Part shown: positions 47,802 through 57,543 of the stretch, one piece after another
Numbering within the stretch: the first letter of the stretch is position 1
How the letters are laid out: every line of letters begins with the position of its first letter
Source: Mycobacterium sp. 050128
GTDB lineage: Bacteria > Actinomycetota > Actinomycetes > Mycobacteriales > Mycobacteriaceae
Length of the DNA: 64,000 nt
Assembly: GCF_036409155.1 (NCBI RefSeq)
Contig: NZ_JAZGLW010000002.1
Location: forward strand, 186,001-250,000
Direction of reading: 5' to 3'
Notes under the pieces: model-generated
What the model was told of the DNA's origin: nothing
Databases searched by the model: none
Seen by the model: the letters and a program-made list of their open reading frames with translations, nothing else
Position numbers and translations under genes: made by a program

Positions 47802-47983
47802 AGTGAATCCTCTCGCCGATCGCGCTCTAGTCACTAGCTGCGTCCACTGGCTGCCTATTACAGCCGCGTTAGCCAAGGCCCGAGTGTTAGAGAGCTTACG
47901 CTGTCCTATCGCTGCCGCGCCTTAACTTGTCCTCAAAGTATGGGGGCCGTAACGGCAAGGGGCGTGCTATCCGTCAGGCGTGT

Positions 47984-48022
47984 CGACATCACAGTGTCAG
48001 ATGAGACGGATCCGTGATGTCG
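47984..48022 (-). terminator. Candidate hairpin between Rv1829-like and mcdR
   Basis: A 9-bp perfect stem, CGACATCAC (47984-47992) with GTGATGTCG (48014-48022) and a 21-nt loop, starts 28 bp after the Rv1829-like stop. No U-tract. It could end that transcript; alternatively it is an operator palindrome for mcdR. Confidence 0.4.
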
Positions 48023-48050
48023 GTATCCACCTTAATGCGGGATTTCCGGC

Positions 48051-48545
48051 CTAGGTGGCCTTGAAATCGTCGGGTGACACGCTGTCGAGAAATTCCTTGA
48101 ATTTCTCCACCTCGTCTTCGCGAACAGCGGTGTTGGATTCCTCGTCACTCTCGTCCGGGATCAGCAGGCCGGCCTGGGCGAGAACGGCCTCCTCGACGTA
48201 GATCGGGACACCGACGCGAAGCGCTATCGCCACCGAATCCGACGGGCGCGCCGACACGGTGATATTGCGGTCGAAGACGAGGTCGGCGTAGAAAGTGCCT
48301 TCCTGCAGATCGACAATCCGGACCTCTTTGAGTGAATGCCCAAGTGCGGCAATGAGATCGCGAATCAGGTCATGCGTGAGCGGGCGGGGCGGCTCGACGC
48401 CTTGTTGTTCGAGCGCGATGGCGGCGGCTTCGGACTGCCCGATCCAAATCGGCAGGTAGCGGTCTCCGTTGGCCTCGCGCAGCAGCAGCACCGGCTGGTT
48501 CTGCGGCTGCTCGACGCGAATGCCGACAACACGAACTTCACCCAT
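48051..48545 (-). CDS. Bifunctional-nuclease (BFN, DUF151) domain protein (Rv1829-like)
   Basis: 164 aa from ATG 48545, the same length as Rv1829. A BFN domain (about 1-130): MGEVRVVGIRVEQPQNQPV, LPIWIGQSEAAAIALEQQG, PLTHDLIRDLIAALG and SVAIALRVGVPIYVEEAVL. The acidic C-terminus contains VEKFKEFLDSVSPDDF. The domain has nuclease activity in plants, but the bacterial role is unknown. It lies between two MerR-type genes on the same strand, an order kept across actinobacteria. Confidence 0.92.
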   Translation of the reverse strand: MGEVRVVGIRVEQPQNQPVLLLREANGDRYLPIWIGQSEAAAIALEQQGVEPPRPLTHDLIRDLIAALGHSLKEVRIVDLQEGTFYADLVFDRNITVSARPSDSVAIALRVGVPIYVEEAVLAQAGLLIPDESDEESNTAVREDEVEKFKEFLDSVSPDDFKAT

Positions 48546-48662
48546 TTGTGTCTGCCCTCCGCACATGCCGCCGTGTCCGACTTTCACTCGGCGCGACGAC
48601 CCGGTGGGGCACCATTCCTCTCCGTGTCGTCGGACGCCAAGCTGTTGAGGGAAGTCTAGTCC

Positions 48663-49409
48663 TCAGCGTCGCAGAACGTCGCGAACGGCGGACTTGATCA
48701 GCGACGTGTGCAAAGTAATTGCGAGCGCGGCAACCTCGCGCGCCAGATCGTCGGCGCGATCGCGGGCGCCGGCCTTGTCGGCCTTGATGAGCGGCCCCGC
48801 GATTTGGGCGATCAGATCGGACTGCCGGTCGGCCGCCGAGCGGAACGCACGCAGATGCCGTGGCTCGACGCCGTAGTCGGACAGCGCCCGTGCGCACTGC
48901 AAGATCACGACGGTGTGCTCGTCGAAGAGTCCACCCGGGCCGGTGGTGATGACCCCCGCTTTGAGTAGGGCGGTCAGCAGGTCTTCGTCCACGCCCGCGC
49001 GTTCGAGGAGGTTTTCTCGACTCAACCGGACGCGGGTGGGTGCCACCGCGGCCGCGTCCGATCCGGTGTCGGGGTCGCCATCGCCGTCGCTCACCGAAAC
49101 CAATCGTGGTACGCCATAAGGCGATCCGAACGGCGGCAGCTCGCCGTCGGGCTGGGCATCGAGCTGGGCCCGGATCACCTTCAGCGGCAGGTAATGGTCG
49201 CGCTGTGCGGTGAGAATGAAGCGCAGTCGCGCACAGTCGTAAGCGGTGAATCTGCGGTATCCCGACGCGGCGCGTTGCGGCGTCACCAGTCCTTCAGCTT
49301 CCAAAAACCGAATCTTGGAAATTGTGACATCGGGGAAATCCGGCCTCAACAGGTCCAAGACCGCCCCAATCGACATCCCGGCGAGAGCCGAGCTATCGGG
49401 TGCGCTCAC
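48663..49409 (-). CDS. MerR-family regulator (Rv1828-like)
   Basis: 248 aa from GTG 49409, one residue longer than recalled Rv1828 (247 aa). The N-terminal MerR winged helix is clear: [31 protein letters not shown] and [20 protein letters not shown]-terminal helical bundle (about 130-248) is the dimer or effector part. The gene overlaps the stop codon of garA by one base (TAGTG), so translation is probably coupled. It lies in the conserved garA-MerR-Rv1829-McdR string; targets are unknown. Confidence 0.94.
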   Translation of the reverse strand: MSAPDSSALAGMSIGAVLDLLRPDFPDVTISKIRFLEAEGLVTPQRAASGYRRFTAYDCARLRFILTAQRDHYLPLKVIRAQLDAQPDGELPPFGSPYGVPRLVSVSDGDGDPDTGSDAAAVAPTRVRLSRENLLERAGVDEDLLTALLKAGVITTGPGGLFDEHTVVILQCARALSDYGVEPRHLRAFRSAADRQSDLIAQIAGPLIKADKAGARDRADDLAREVAALAITLHTSLIKSAVRDVLRR

Positions 49410-49891
49410 TAGCCTCCGGATCCTCCGTCGTCGTCACCTTTGGGTCCCGTCAGGAACACCAGCCGGAACTTGCCGATCTGTACTTCGTCACCGTTCGCCA
49501 ACACTGCCGAGTCCACCGGCTCGCGATTGACGTACGTGCCGTTGAGGCTACCCACATCGACCACGTGGAATTCGTTGTTTTCCAACCTGAATTCGGCGTG
49601 GCGGCGACTCACCGTCACGTCGTCGAGGAATATGTCGCTGTCGGGGTGTCGACCGGCCGAGGTGATGGCCTGGTCGAGCAGGAAGCGCGATCCGGCGTTG
49701 GGCCCCCGCTTGACGACCAGCAACGCCGAGCCCGCCGGAAGTCCTTCGACCCCGGAGACCGTGCTCTCGGAACCCGAATGGGCGGGCGCGTCCAGTTCGT
49801 TCAGGAAGTCGGCGCGGAATACCGAAGTTGTCTCCACGGTGACTTCGTCAGAAGTCTGGTCTTGCGAACTTCCTGAGTCCATATCCGTCAC
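49409..49891 (-). CDS. garA: FHA-domain metabolic regulator GarA (OdhI-type)
   Basis: 160 aa (Rv1827 162 aa). A short N-terminal tail with the phosphorylation motif ETTSVF (Thr21/Thr22, targets of PknG and PknB) and a C-terminal FHA domain (about 75-140; [24 protein letters not shown], then [15 protein letters not shown]). When unphosphorylated it inhibits 2-oxoglutarate decarboxylase/dehydrogenase and NAD-glutamate dehydrogenase and activates glutamate synthase; phosphorylation makes the tail bind its own FHA domain. All phosphopeptide-binding residues appear intact. It lies next to gcvH, so nitrogen and one-carbon metabolism are clustered. Confidence 0.98.
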   Translation of the reverse strand: MTDMDSGSSQDQTSDEVTVETTSVFRADFLNELDAPAHSGSESTVSGVEGLPAGSALLVVKRGPNAGSRFLLDQAITSAGRHPDSDIFLDDVTVSRRHAEFRLENNEFHVVDVGSLNGTYVNREPVDSAVLANGDEVQIGKFRLVFLTGPKGDDDGGSGG

Positions 49892-50096
49892 GCGCTGCTC
49901 CTCACTGGCCGCTGTGGCGTTGTCTGACCGGGCCGTTCGGCCGGCTTCCCGCTAGGTTGGTGAACCCTGTATTGCCGATTACTTGCCTTCCAACGCTGAT
50001 GTGTTGACCGTACCGCGCGGTGGTTCCGAATGCGCTAGCCACCGGCTGGATCGCTAACCGATCGTTTGGCCCCCGTGGCAGGGACATTAGCAACCG

Positions 50097-50495
50097 TCAC
50101 TCGGTCAATGTGCCGCGGTAGGCCTCGGCATCGAGCAGCCCGGAAACGGCGGACTCCAACTCAGCGCCGTCCGAGACCTGAATATCCAGCAGCCAGCCGG
50201 CACCGTACGGGTCGGAGTTGACCAGCTGCGGGTCGCCTTCCAGTTCGCCGTTGACGGCGGTCACCTTGCCGGACACCGGCGCGTAGAGGTCCGACACGGA
50301 TTTCGTCGATTCCACCTCGCCGAAGGATTCGCCCCCGGTCACCTCGGTGCCGACGTCGGGCAGCTGGACGAAAACCACGTCGCCCAGCGCCGATTGCGCG
50401 AAGTCGGTGATCCCGACCCGCACGGTGTCGTCACCGCTCCGGCGAACCCACTCATGTTCGGCGGTGTAGTGCAGATCGGGCGGGATATCGCTCAC
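50097..50495 (-). CDS. gcvH: Glycine-cleavage system H protein
   Basis: 132 aa (Rv1826 134 aa). The lipoyl-carrier of the glycine cleavage system: the lipoylation site is Lys65 in [18 protein letters not shown], flanked by the [21 protein letters not shown] strand region and the C-terminal [11 protein letters not shown]. It shuttles the aminomethyl group from GcvP to GcvT. It lies between Rv1825-like and garA, with a 205-bp gap to garA that should hold the garA promoter. Confidence 0.97.
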   Translation of the reverse strand: MSDIPPDLHYTAEHEWVRRSGDDTVRVGITDFAQSALGDVVFVQLPDVGTEVTGGESFGEVESTKSVSDLYAPVSGKVTAVNGELEGDPQLVNSDPYGAGWLLDIQVSDGAELESAVSGLLDAEAYRGTLTE

Positions 50496-50519
50496 GGCAA
50501 TCCTGTTCTTTTCGGCGTC

Positions 50520-51395
50520 TCACTTGACGGGCTGAGCGTATTGGTGCGGTTTTGGTTGTCGCAAGGTGGTCACGTCGATGCGGTCGCCCTGCTGCACGGA
50601 CATCTTCCCGCCGACCCGCTTGATGCTGTCCTCGGCACCCCCGGGAATGTTCATCGCAGCGGCCAGCGTGGGCGGATCGCCAATCGCCAGAATCGAATAC
50701 GGCGGCGACAGCGCCTTGGTGTCGAGGGTCAGCGCACCGGGCGTGCCGACCACCCAGGTGTCGACACCCACCCGCACCGACTGGTGGCCGCCGTTGACCT
50801 CGATCGCCTCGGCTCCGGCGGCGCGCAACTCATTGATCACGTCGAGCATTACTTCGGGCGATATTCCTGGACCGGGGTCATCGATCGTGATGGTGACGCC
50901 GGGTCCGGTCGCGCCGACGGCGCCCACCAGGATGGACAGCGCGGCCAGCCGGGCCTGCGCGCTTTGGATCGCGGCCTGGTCGGTGTTGCCGGACGCCTGC
51001 AACGAATTCAGCGTGTTCTGCAGCTCGTTGACTTCGCCGTTCAACGTGCCCTCGCGCTGCCGCAACGAATCCAGCAGCACCAGCAAGTCTGCGGGGCGCG
51101 CAGTGTCCAGCGAGTCACCCGACCGGGTCTGGCGGACCTGGGTGACGATCGCGACGCCCAGCACCAGACAGAGCAGGACCGCCAGCGTTCCGAACATCAG
51201 CCGCGACCGCCCGCTCCGCAGCATCCCGGACAACCCGGTCCGGCCTACCGCCCCGATCTCGGGGCGCGGGCTGCGCGCGGGCAATTCGTGGCGACCACGC
51301 TGCGCTGTATCGTCGGCCCCGGGCTTGGCATCCTCGTGTCTGGTTGGCGCGTCCCGACTTTCGTCGGCCACGCCGTCGGGTTGATCCTGACTCAT
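50520..51395 (-). CDS. DUF881 membrane protein (Rv1825-like)
   Basis: 291 aa. A long polar N-terminus (1-65), one transmembrane helix (FGTLAVLLCLVLGVAIVTQV, about 68-88), a coiled coil (about 105-150) and the DUF881 domain (VTITIDDPGPG to the C-terminus). The family occurs next to division and cell-envelope genes in Gram-positives but is functionally uncharacterised. A second DUF881 gene lies two genes upstream (51747-52673); the two flank a small basic protein, as in H37Rv. Confidence 0.92.
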   Translation of the reverse strand: MSQDQPDGVADESRDAPTRHEDAKPGADDTAQRGRHELPARSPRPEIGAVGRTGLSGMLRSGRSRLMFGTLAVLLCLVLGVAIVTQVRQTRSGDSLDTARPADLLVLLDSLRQREGTLNGEVNELQNTLNSLQASGNTDQAAIQSAQARLAALSILVGAVGATGPGVTITIDDPGPGISPEVMLDVINELRAAGAEAIEVNGGHQSVRVGVDTWVVGTPGALTLDTKALSPPYSILAIGDPPTLAAAMNIPGGAEDSIKRVGGKMSVQQGDRIDVTTLRQPKPHQYAQPVK

Positions 51396-51400
51396 TTCCG

Positions 51401-51733
51401 TTACGCCCCGAACAGCCTGCGCCGCAACGCGGCGGCATTGCCGAAGATCCGGATGCCCAGCACGACGATGATGGCCGTGGACAACTGCGTGCCCACGCCC
51501 AACTGGTCGCCGACGTAAACGATCAGCGCCGCGACAAAGACGTTGAACACGAACGAAATCACGAAGACTTTGGGGTCGAAGATCCGCTCGAGGTAGGCCC
51601 GCAGCCCGCCGAAAACCGCGTCGAGCGCGGCGACCACCGCGATGGGCAGATACGGCTGGACGACCTCGGGCACGGCGGGATGGAAAACCAGGCCCAACAC
51701 GATGCCGACCACAAGTGCCGCGATACCGATCAT
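51401..51733 (-). CDS. Small basic protein Sbp (DUF1290, Rv1824-like)
   Basis: 110 aa from ATG 51733; a TTG at 51760 would overlap the upstream gene. Three hydrophobic helices (MIGIAALVVGIVLGLVF, LPIAVVAALDAVFGGL, and VISFVFNVFVAALIVYVGDQ plus TAIIVVLGIRIF) identify the Sbp family of tiny membrane proteins seen beside ftsZ/DUF881 genes. It is located between the two DUF881 genes in an apparent operon (gaps under 15 bp). Function unknown; an envelope role is likely. Confidence 0.9.
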   Translation of the reverse strand: MIGIAALVVGIVLGLVFHPAVPEVVQPYLPIAVVAALDAVFGGLRAYLERIFDPKVFVISFVFNVFVAALIVYVGDQLGVGTQLSTAIIVVLGIRIFGNAAALRRRLFGA

Positions 51734-51746
51734 CCGAGGACTTTTC

Positions 51747-52673
51747 TCACTTGGGCCCAATCTGTTTGGCGAACTTGACTTCCCGGACCGATCCGGCCGG
51801 CAGCGACAGGCCGTCGGAGACGTTCACCGTGATGCCGACACCGTAGGAGACCTCCAGCAGCCTAAGACGCTGCAATCCGGGGCTGTTCTCGAAGACGTCC
51901 CGCATCCCGTTCGGCGGCCCGACCGCGAGGATCGTGTACGGGCTGCTGGTGGGGTTGTTGTCGACCAGGATCGCTCCCCCGGCCTGACGGATCGTTACAT
52001 TCGGCCCGATGCGCACCCCGCCGATCGAGATCGCCTCGGCGCCGCTGGCCCACAACGAATTGACCACCAGTTGCAGATCGCGATCGAGGATGATTTGCCG
52101 GCTCCCGTTCACGCGCTGCTTGGACACGTCGGAAAGGTTCGGGCTGGCACCGGGATCGGTCACTGTCACGGTCAGGCCGGGACCGATGATTGCTGTGCTG
52201 GCCGCCGCCAGGCTGAGACTGTCCAGCCGGCTCAGCAGCCGCTGGCCCTCGGCATTGTCGGCCAGCGCGAGCCGTTGCACGTCGTCGACCTTGCTCGACA
52301 GCATGCTGCGCTGCTGAGCCAATTTCGTGTCGGATTCCTCGATCGATCGCACGCTGCGCGCCAGCAGCTGCTGAGCTGTACGCACACCCGGCTCGACCGA
52401 ACGGGCTTGCGCGACCGCGGCGGCGAAAACCGTGGCGACAAGCATCGCCGCCAGGGCTTGCCAAAGCCAACCGAACACGCGCGTGCGCCCACTCTGCGGT
52501 GTGCCCTCAGCGGCGCGCCGTTCGGCGGCCGCGGCGTAACCGGGATCCAGATGCTCCGAGAGCAGCGCGCGCAACAGCGAGGGCACCGGGATCAGCGTGG
52601 GGCGCGCGGCGGCGTGCGCGCTACGGCCCGCGTTGGGGTCGTAGCCGCCGAGCAGGCGATCCGGTTCAGCCAT
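51747..52673 (-). CDS. DUF881 membrane protein (Rv1823-like)
   Basis: 308 aa from ATG 52673; GTG 52679 adds two residues and overlaps the pgsA2 end. One transmembrane helix ([20 protein letters not shown], about 63-83), a coiled coil ([20 protein letters not shown] to about 130), then the DUF881 domain ([12 protein letters not shown] to the end). It starts before the stop of pgsA2, so translation is probably coupled. Its paralogue is at 50520-51395. Confidence 0.92.
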   Translation of the reverse strand: MAEPDRLLGGYDPNAGRSAHAAARPTLIPVPSLLRALLSEHLDPGYAAAAERRAAEGTPQSGRTRVFGWLWQALAAMLVATVFAAAVAQARSVEPGVRTAQQLLARSVRSIEESDTKLAQQRSMLSSKVDDVQRLALADNAEGQRLLSRLDSLSLAAASTAIIGPGLTVTVTDPGASPNLSDVSKQRVNGSRQIILDRDLQLVVNSLWASGAEAISIGGVRIGPNVTIRQAGGAILVDNNPTSSPYTILAVGPPNGMRDVFENSPGLQRLRLLEVSYGVGITVNVSDGLSLPAGSVREVKFAKQIGPK

Positions 52674-53304
52674 GCTCACCCGGTTTGCGGGCGATCGGCG
52701 CTGCCGCGTGTTGGGTGACCTTGGGCATGCGCCGCATCACCAGGACCATCTGCACCGCGTACAGGGCGAATGACCACAGGTAGGCGTACATTCCCCAGAT
52801 CAGAAAGCCCCAGCCGCAGGCGCCGATCACCCGGCTCCACAACGCGTCCCAGGTGCCCAGCAGCACGAGCGGGAAGCCGGACATCAATGCGAACGTCGCG
52901 GCCTTGCCGAAGTAGGTCACCGGCAGCGCGGACAATCCGCGACTGCGCAGCAGCGGCAGCGTGGCCGCGAGCAGCGCGTCACGCGCGACCAGGGTGATGA
53001 CGAACCACCACGGCACGATGCCGCTGAGCGCCAGCACGACGGGAACGGTCACCATGTAGAGCCGATCGACCGCCGGGTCCAGCAGCACACCCAGCCGCGA
53101 CGATTGATTGAGCGTGCGGGCGATCTTGCCGTCGGCCCAATCGGAGGCGCCGCTGAACATCAGGATCCCCACCGCCCAGCCGTTGGCGTGGGCGACCAAC
53201 AGTACGTAGATGAACACCGGGATGAGCACCAGGCGCAGCGTGCTCAACAGGTTGGGCACTGTCAGCACCCGGTCTGGCGGAACCGGCTCCATGAGGCGTG
53301 ACAT
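52666..53304 (-). CDS. pgsA2: CDP-alcohol phosphatidyltransferase PgsA2
   Basis: 212 aa (Rv1822 209 aa). The CDP-OH-phosphotransferase motif DGxxARxxxxxxxxGxxxDxxxD is complete in [19 protein letters not shown] followed by PAVD. About six hydrophobic segments. It transfers a phosphatidyl group to a sugar-alcohol phosphate or to phosphatidylglycerol; PgsA2 may act as a cardiolipin or phosphatidylglycerol-phosphate synthase, but specificity is not certain from sequence. It sits head-on with the DUF881 genes and just after secA2. Confidence 0.93.
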   Translation of the reverse strand: MSRLMEPVPPDRVLTVPNLLSTLRLVLIPVFIYVLLVAHANGWAVGILMFSGASDWADGKIARTLNQSSRLGVLLDPAVDRLYMVTVPVVLALSGIVPWWFVITLVARDALLAATLPLLRSRGLSALPVTYFGKAATFALMSGFPLVLLGTWDALWSRVIGACGWGFLIWGMYAYLWSFALYAVQMVLVMRRMPKVTQHAAAPIARKPGEHG

Positions 53305-53355
53305 TAGCTCGGTGACGATGTGGTCCGCACCGCGGGACGAGCCGCGCGGGGCCGT

Positions 53356-55680
53356 CTAGCGGAATACCCCGGGCAGGCTCAGGGTGGACAACGTGTCGTC
53401 GGACAGCGGGTTGTCGTTGACCATGTAGGTCCACGTCGACGTCGGTCGGGCCAGCTTGGACAGATCCAGGCCCGGCTCCTCCTCGAGGACGTTGGCCGTT
53501 TCGAACGTCTGCTGAGCCGCTTCGATCGCGTCGGCGGCCAGCGACGCGAACGCGTCGACCGCCATGCGGTGGAATTCGTCGAGCGGGTTCTGCCGGCCCA
53601 GCGCGCGCAGGTGAATGCTCTCGCGGATGTCGGCCAGATAGGCCAGGTGATCGGCCCAGCCGCGGTCGAGGTGATAGAGCATGATCTGTCGGCAGATCGT
53701 CTCGAGGCGTTCTTCCGAGATTTCCTCCGACAGCTCCTCATACCGCTTCGGGGCGAGTTCGGCGAGCTCTTCGCGCGCAGTTGCAGTGCGCAGCAAGGTG
53801 TTTCGGCGGTCCACGATGATGGCGCGCTGCTGGGCGATCAGCTGGTTGTAGCGCCAGGTATTGGCGTGCACGTCCAGCATCCGGCCCTCGGCGACCCGCT
53901 GGGCATGGTCGAGCAGCCCGGCCGCCTTGGGGCTGACGATCCGGCCGTCCTCGTCGGTCTGCTCCGGCAACTTGTTGCGGTCGAGGTTGGCCGCCACGAC
54001 GTCGTCCTCCCAGCTGGAGAAGAACACCGACGAGCCCGGGTCGCCCTGACGGCCCGCGCGCCCGCGCAACTGGTTGTCCAATCGTTCGGTGTGATGGCGG
54101 CCGGTGCCGACCACGTGCAGCCCGCCCAGCTCCGCGACCCGGTCGTGGTCGGCTTCGTCGGATCCGCCGAGGCGGATATCGGTGCCGCGCCCGGCCATTT
54201 GGGTGGACACCGTGACGACGGCGTACTTCCCGGCCTCGGCGATCACCTCGGCTTCCTCGGCGTCGTTCTTGGCGTTGAGCACCACCGCCGCCACGCCGCG
54301 GCGGACCAGCTGCTCGTGCAGCTCCTCGGACTCGGCCACATCGCGGGTGCCGACCAGGATCGGCTGTCCGGTCTCGTGCACCTGGGCGATGTGCTCGACG
54401 ACCGCGTCGTTCTTGGCCGCGGCGGTGATGTAAACCCGGTCGGTCTCGTCTTCGCGAATGTTGGGAGTATTCGGCGGAATTGGTGAAACGCCAAGCTTGT
54501 AGAACTGGCGCAGCTGCTCCCCGGCGGCCAGCGCGGTCCCGGTCATTCCGCACACCGTCGTGTAGCGGTTGATCAGCGCCTGCACCGTGATGGTGTCGAG
54601 CACCTCTCCGGTCTCGGTGGTCTCGATGCCTTCCTTCGCCTCGACGGCGGCCTGCAGGCCGTCCGGCCAGCGCTGCAGTTGCGCGATGCGGCCGCGCGAG
54701 GCGTTGATCAGGTGCACCGCATCGTCGCGGACGATGTAATGCACGTCGCGCTGCAACAGCACGTGGGCGTGCAGCGCGACGTTCACTTCGGTGAGCGTGG
54801 TGACGACGTGCTCCTCGGAGTACAGGTCGATCCCGCCGAGCGCCTTTTCGACCTTGCGTGCGCCGACGTCGGTGAGGTGCACGTTGCGGCTGTCGGAGTC
54901 GGTGTCGTAATCGATGTCCGGCGCGAGCTCGCCGACCAGTTTGATGATCTCGAGCCGCGGCGTTTCCCGGTGCGTGGTGCCGGCCAGCACCAGCGGCACC
55001 AGCGCCTCGTCGACCAGCACCGAATCGGCCTCATCGATAAGGGCCACATCGGGATTCGGCGACACCAGGTCGTCGACGTCGGTCACCAGCTGATCCCGCA
55101 AGACGTCGAAGCCGATCTCGTTGACCGAGGCGTACGTGACGTCGCAGTCGTAGGCCGCGCGGCGTTCCTCGCTCGTCGACTCGGCGGTGATCCAGCCCAC
55201 CGTCAGTCCCATCGCCTCGATCAGCGGGCCCATCCATTCCGCGTCCCGGCGGGCCAGGTAGTCGTTGATGGTCACGACATGGACGTGCCGGCCGGCGATC
55301 GCGTATCCCGCGGCCGCGATCGCACCCGCCAGTGTTTTGCCCTCGCCGGTCGCCATCTCGATCACGTCTCCGTCGAGCATGCGCAGCGCGCCCAGCAGCT
55401 GAACGTCGAACGGCCGCAAGCCCGTTGACCGCTCCGCGGCTTCCCGGGCGATCGCCAGGAACTGCGAGATGTCCTCGGAGTCGGCGAGATCGTCGAGATT
55501 GAGCAACCCGGTGGCCTTGCGCAGCCGCTCGTCGGAGAGGCCGGCGGCCTTCTCGTCGTATTCCGAGGAGTCGGTGACCTGCGAGAGCGAGCGCGAGCGG
55601 TTCTTTTCCGTACTAGCGCCGAGCAGCTTCCAAAATCTGCTGCTCAGGCGGCCCGGTTGGGTGCGGGTTGTCTTTGGCAC
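53356..55680 (-). CDS. secA2: Accessory secretion ATPase SecA2
   Basis: 774 aa (M. tuberculosis 808 aa). An alternative SecA with Walker A MATGEGKT (Lys115), DEAD-type Walker [15 protein letters not shown] and the later helicase motif [13 protein letters not shown] and [11 protein letters not shown]. Compared with SecA1 it lacks part of the helical wing and the zinc C-terminal tail, as expected. It exports a limited set of proteins, several without signal peptides, and matters for intracellular survival of pathogenic mycobacteria. A GTG/ATG about 35 codons upstream could restore the M. tuberculosis length, but 55681-55805 shows no continuous frame. Confidence 0.96.
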   Translation of the reverse strand: MPKTTRTQPGRLSSRFWKLLGASTEKNRSRSLSQVTDSSEYDEKAAGLSDERLRKATGLLNLDDLADSEDISQFLAIAREAAERSTGLRPFDVQLLGALRMLDGDVIEMATGEGKTLAGAIAAAGYAIAGRHVHVVTINDYLARRDAEWMGPLIEAMGLTVGWITAESTSEERRAAYDCDVTYASVNEIGFDVLRDQLVTDVDDLVSPNPDVALIDEADSVLVDEALVPLVLAGTTHRETPRLEIIKLVGELAPDIDYDTDSDSRNVHLTDVGARKVEKALGGIDLYSEEHVVTTLTEVNVALHAHVLLQRDVHYIVRDDAVHLINASRGRIAQLQRWPDGLQAAVEAKEGIETTETGEVLDTITVQALINRYTTVCGMTGTALAAGEQLRQFYKLGVSPIPPNTPNIREDETDRVYITAAAKNDAVVEHIAQVHETGQPILVGTRDVAESEELHEQLVRRGVAAVVLNAKNDAEEAEVIAEAGKYAVVTVSTQMAGRGTDIRLGGSDEADHDRVAELGGLHVVGTGRHHTERLDNQLRGRAGRQGDPGSSVFFSSWEDDVVAANLDRNKLPEQTDEDGRIVSPKAAGLLDHAQRVAEGRMLDVHANTWRYNQLIAQQRAIIVDRRNTLLRTATAREELAELAPKRYEELSEEISEERLETICRQIMLYHLDRGWADHLAYLADIRESIHLRALGRQNPLDEFHRMAVDAFASLAADAIEAAQQTFETANVLEEEPGLDLSKLARPTSTWTYMVNDNPLSDDTLSTLSLPGVFR

Positions 55681-55736
55681 AGGTCAACGGTACGCGGTGA
55701 CCAGCACACCTCCGGCTAGGCCGGTCGGCGACGATG

Positions 55737-55800
55737 CACTCCGCTACGCGGAGTGAGGTGGGGGTACCTCCCAGCCGCGCAGCGGCGAGGGGGCAAGCCG
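55737..55800. repeat. Palindrome-rich intergenic block, candidate dispersed repeat
   Basis: Three adjacent palindromes: CACTCCGC-TAC-GCGGAGTG (55737-55755), the GAGGTgggggtACCTC block, and GCCGCGCAGCGGC. Similar GGGGTACCTCCC sequences are remembered as common between genes in non-tuberculous mycobacteria. It lies between secA2 and ilvG and could act as a terminator or be a small intergenic repeat. Confidence 0.35.
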
Positions 55801-55805
55801 ACCAA

Positions 55806-57449
55806 TCAGGCCAGGTTTGATCGGCGCGGGTAAGCGATGCTCGGGTCGGTGAGCACGTTGACGACCGCGGGCAGGCCGCTGGCGAACGCGCGCTCCAGCG
55901 CGGGGCGCAGCTCGACGGGCGCCGAGACCAGCTCGCCGTGGCCGCCCAGGGCGCGCACCACCTCGTCGTAGCGGGTGCCCGGCCGCAGCTCCGCCACCAC
56001 CGAGTAGCCGTAGATCGCTTCCATCGGATGCTTTTCCAGCGCCCAGATTCCGTTGTTGCCGATCACCGATACGACCGGAACCTGGTGGCGCACCAGGGTG
56101 TCCCACTCCATGCCGCTGAAGCCGAAGGCGCCGTCGCCCTGCAGCAGCACGACCTGACGCTCGGGGTGGGCCAGTTTGGCGGCCAGGGCGTAGCCGGGGC
56201 CCGACCCGAGGCAGCCGAACGGGCCGCTGTCCAGCCAGCAGCCGGGCTGGTAGCTGTCGATCACGCGGCCGGCGTAGGAGCCGAAGTCGCCGGCGTCGAT
56301 GACCACGATGGCGTCGCGGTCCAGCATCGGCGCCAGTTCGGCGTACACCCGCATCGGGTGCAACGGAATTCGGTCGTCGCCCAGATCGGCGGTCTCCTGA
56401 TCACGGGCCGCGGTCTCGGCCGACCGCAGCGCGGCGATCCAGTCTTCGTGCTCGGCGCCGCCGCGCCCGGACAGCGCCGAGAGTATGCCCGTCAGGTCGC
56501 CGTACAGGCCCGCCGCGATCGGCCGCGGATGCGCCCGATCGGGTTCGGCCCGATCCGCGACGACGAGCTGGGTTTCCGGTCCGAACACCTTGCCGAAGCC
56601 GAGCCGAAAATCCATCGGTACCCCGACGACGAGGGCGACATCGGCTTCGCCCAGCGCTTTGGCACGCGCCCGCGAGAACGCCAACGGGTGATCGGCGGGC
56701 ACGACGCCGCGGGCCATCCCGTTCATCAGCACCGGGATCCGCCGCTCCTCGGCCAGCCCAAGCAGCGCGGCCTCGGCGTGTCCCCACCACACGTTGGTGC
56801 CGGCCATGATCACCGGCCGCCGCGCGCCGGCCAGCAGGTCCGCGGCGCGGTCCAGCGCGTCGCCGTCGGGGGCTTGCGATGGGGGCGGCTCGGTCAGTGC
56901 GCCGGGTCGGCCGTCGTCCTCGGAGACCGCGAACACGTGATCCATCGGAAAGTCGACGAATCCGACCCCCGACGGCGCGCCGACGGCGGCCCGCAGTGCC
57001 TCGTCGACCAGCCGGCCCGCGTCTTGCGCGGACTGCGCGGTGGCCGCAAAACGCGCCAGCGGTGCCACGAACGGCACGTGGTCGATCTCCTGCAGCGATC
57101 CCATGCCCCAGCGCTGCGCGGGTGCCCGGCCGCCGAGCACCACCAGCGGTGACTGGTTTTGCTGCGCGGCCGCCATCGCGCTCATGCCGTTGGTGACACC
57201 GGGACCCGCGGTCAGCGCGGCCACGCCCGGCACCCTGGTCACCTTCGACCAACCTTCGGCGGCGAAGGCCGCGGTCTGCTCGTGGCGGGTGTCGATGAGT
57301 CGAATGTCCTCGTCACGGCAGCCGTCGTACAGGGAGAACAGGTGGCCGCCCGACAACGTGAAGGCGGTGTCGATACCGCTGGCTTTGAGCCGCCGGGCGA
57401 TGAGTCGGCCCGCATGGACAATCTGGCTGGACGGAGCGTCGATGCTCAT
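55806..57449 (-). CDS. ilvG: Thiamin-diphosphate enzyme IlvG (acetolactate synthase-like)
   Basis: 547 aa, equal to recalled Rv1820. Three TPP domains: N-terminal pyrimidine-binding with the catalytic Glu in [16 protein letters not shown], a central domain, and the C-terminal PP domain ([20 protein letters not shown] and NNGIWALEK). The family includes acetolactate synthase large subunits and oxalyl-CoA/benzoylformate-type decarboxylases. With no small regulatory subunit nearby, its part in branched-chain amino-acid synthesis is unproven; the main catalytic subunit in mycobacteria is IlvB1. Confidence 0.88.
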   Translation of the reverse strand: MSIDAPSSQIVHAGRLIARRLKASGIDTAFTLSGGHLFSLYDGCRDEDIRLIDTRHEQTAAFAAEGWSKVTRVPGVAALTAGPGVTNGMSAMAAAQQNQSPLVVLGGRAPAQRWGMGSLQEIDHVPFVAPLARFAATAQSAQDAGRLVDEALRAAVGAPSGVGFVDFPMDHVFAVSEDDGRPGALTEPPPSQAPDGDALDRAADLLAGARRPVIMAGTNVWWGHAEAALLGLAEERRIPVLMNGMARGVVPADHPLAFSRARAKALGEADVALVVGVPMDFRLGFGKVFGPETQLVVADRAEPDRAHPRPIAAGLYGDLTGILSALSGRGGAEHEDWIAALRSAETAARDQETADLGDDRIPLHPMRVYAELAPMLDRDAIVVIDAGDFGSYAGRVIDSYQPGCWLDSGPFGCLGSGPGYALAAKLAHPERQVVLLQGDGAFGFSGMEWDTLVRHQVPVVSVIGNNGIWALEKHPMEAIYGYSVVAELRPGTRYDEVVRALGGHGELVSAPVELRPALERAFASGLPAVVNVLTDPSIAYPRRSNLA

Positions 57450-57543
57450 CCTGGCAGCCTATCCGCCGGTCTCGGGTACCTTCGCGGGGAAGCATTCGCC
57501 ACGAGGCTCCTCAGGAGGCCTCGATAGCAAGGAGACGTCGAAG

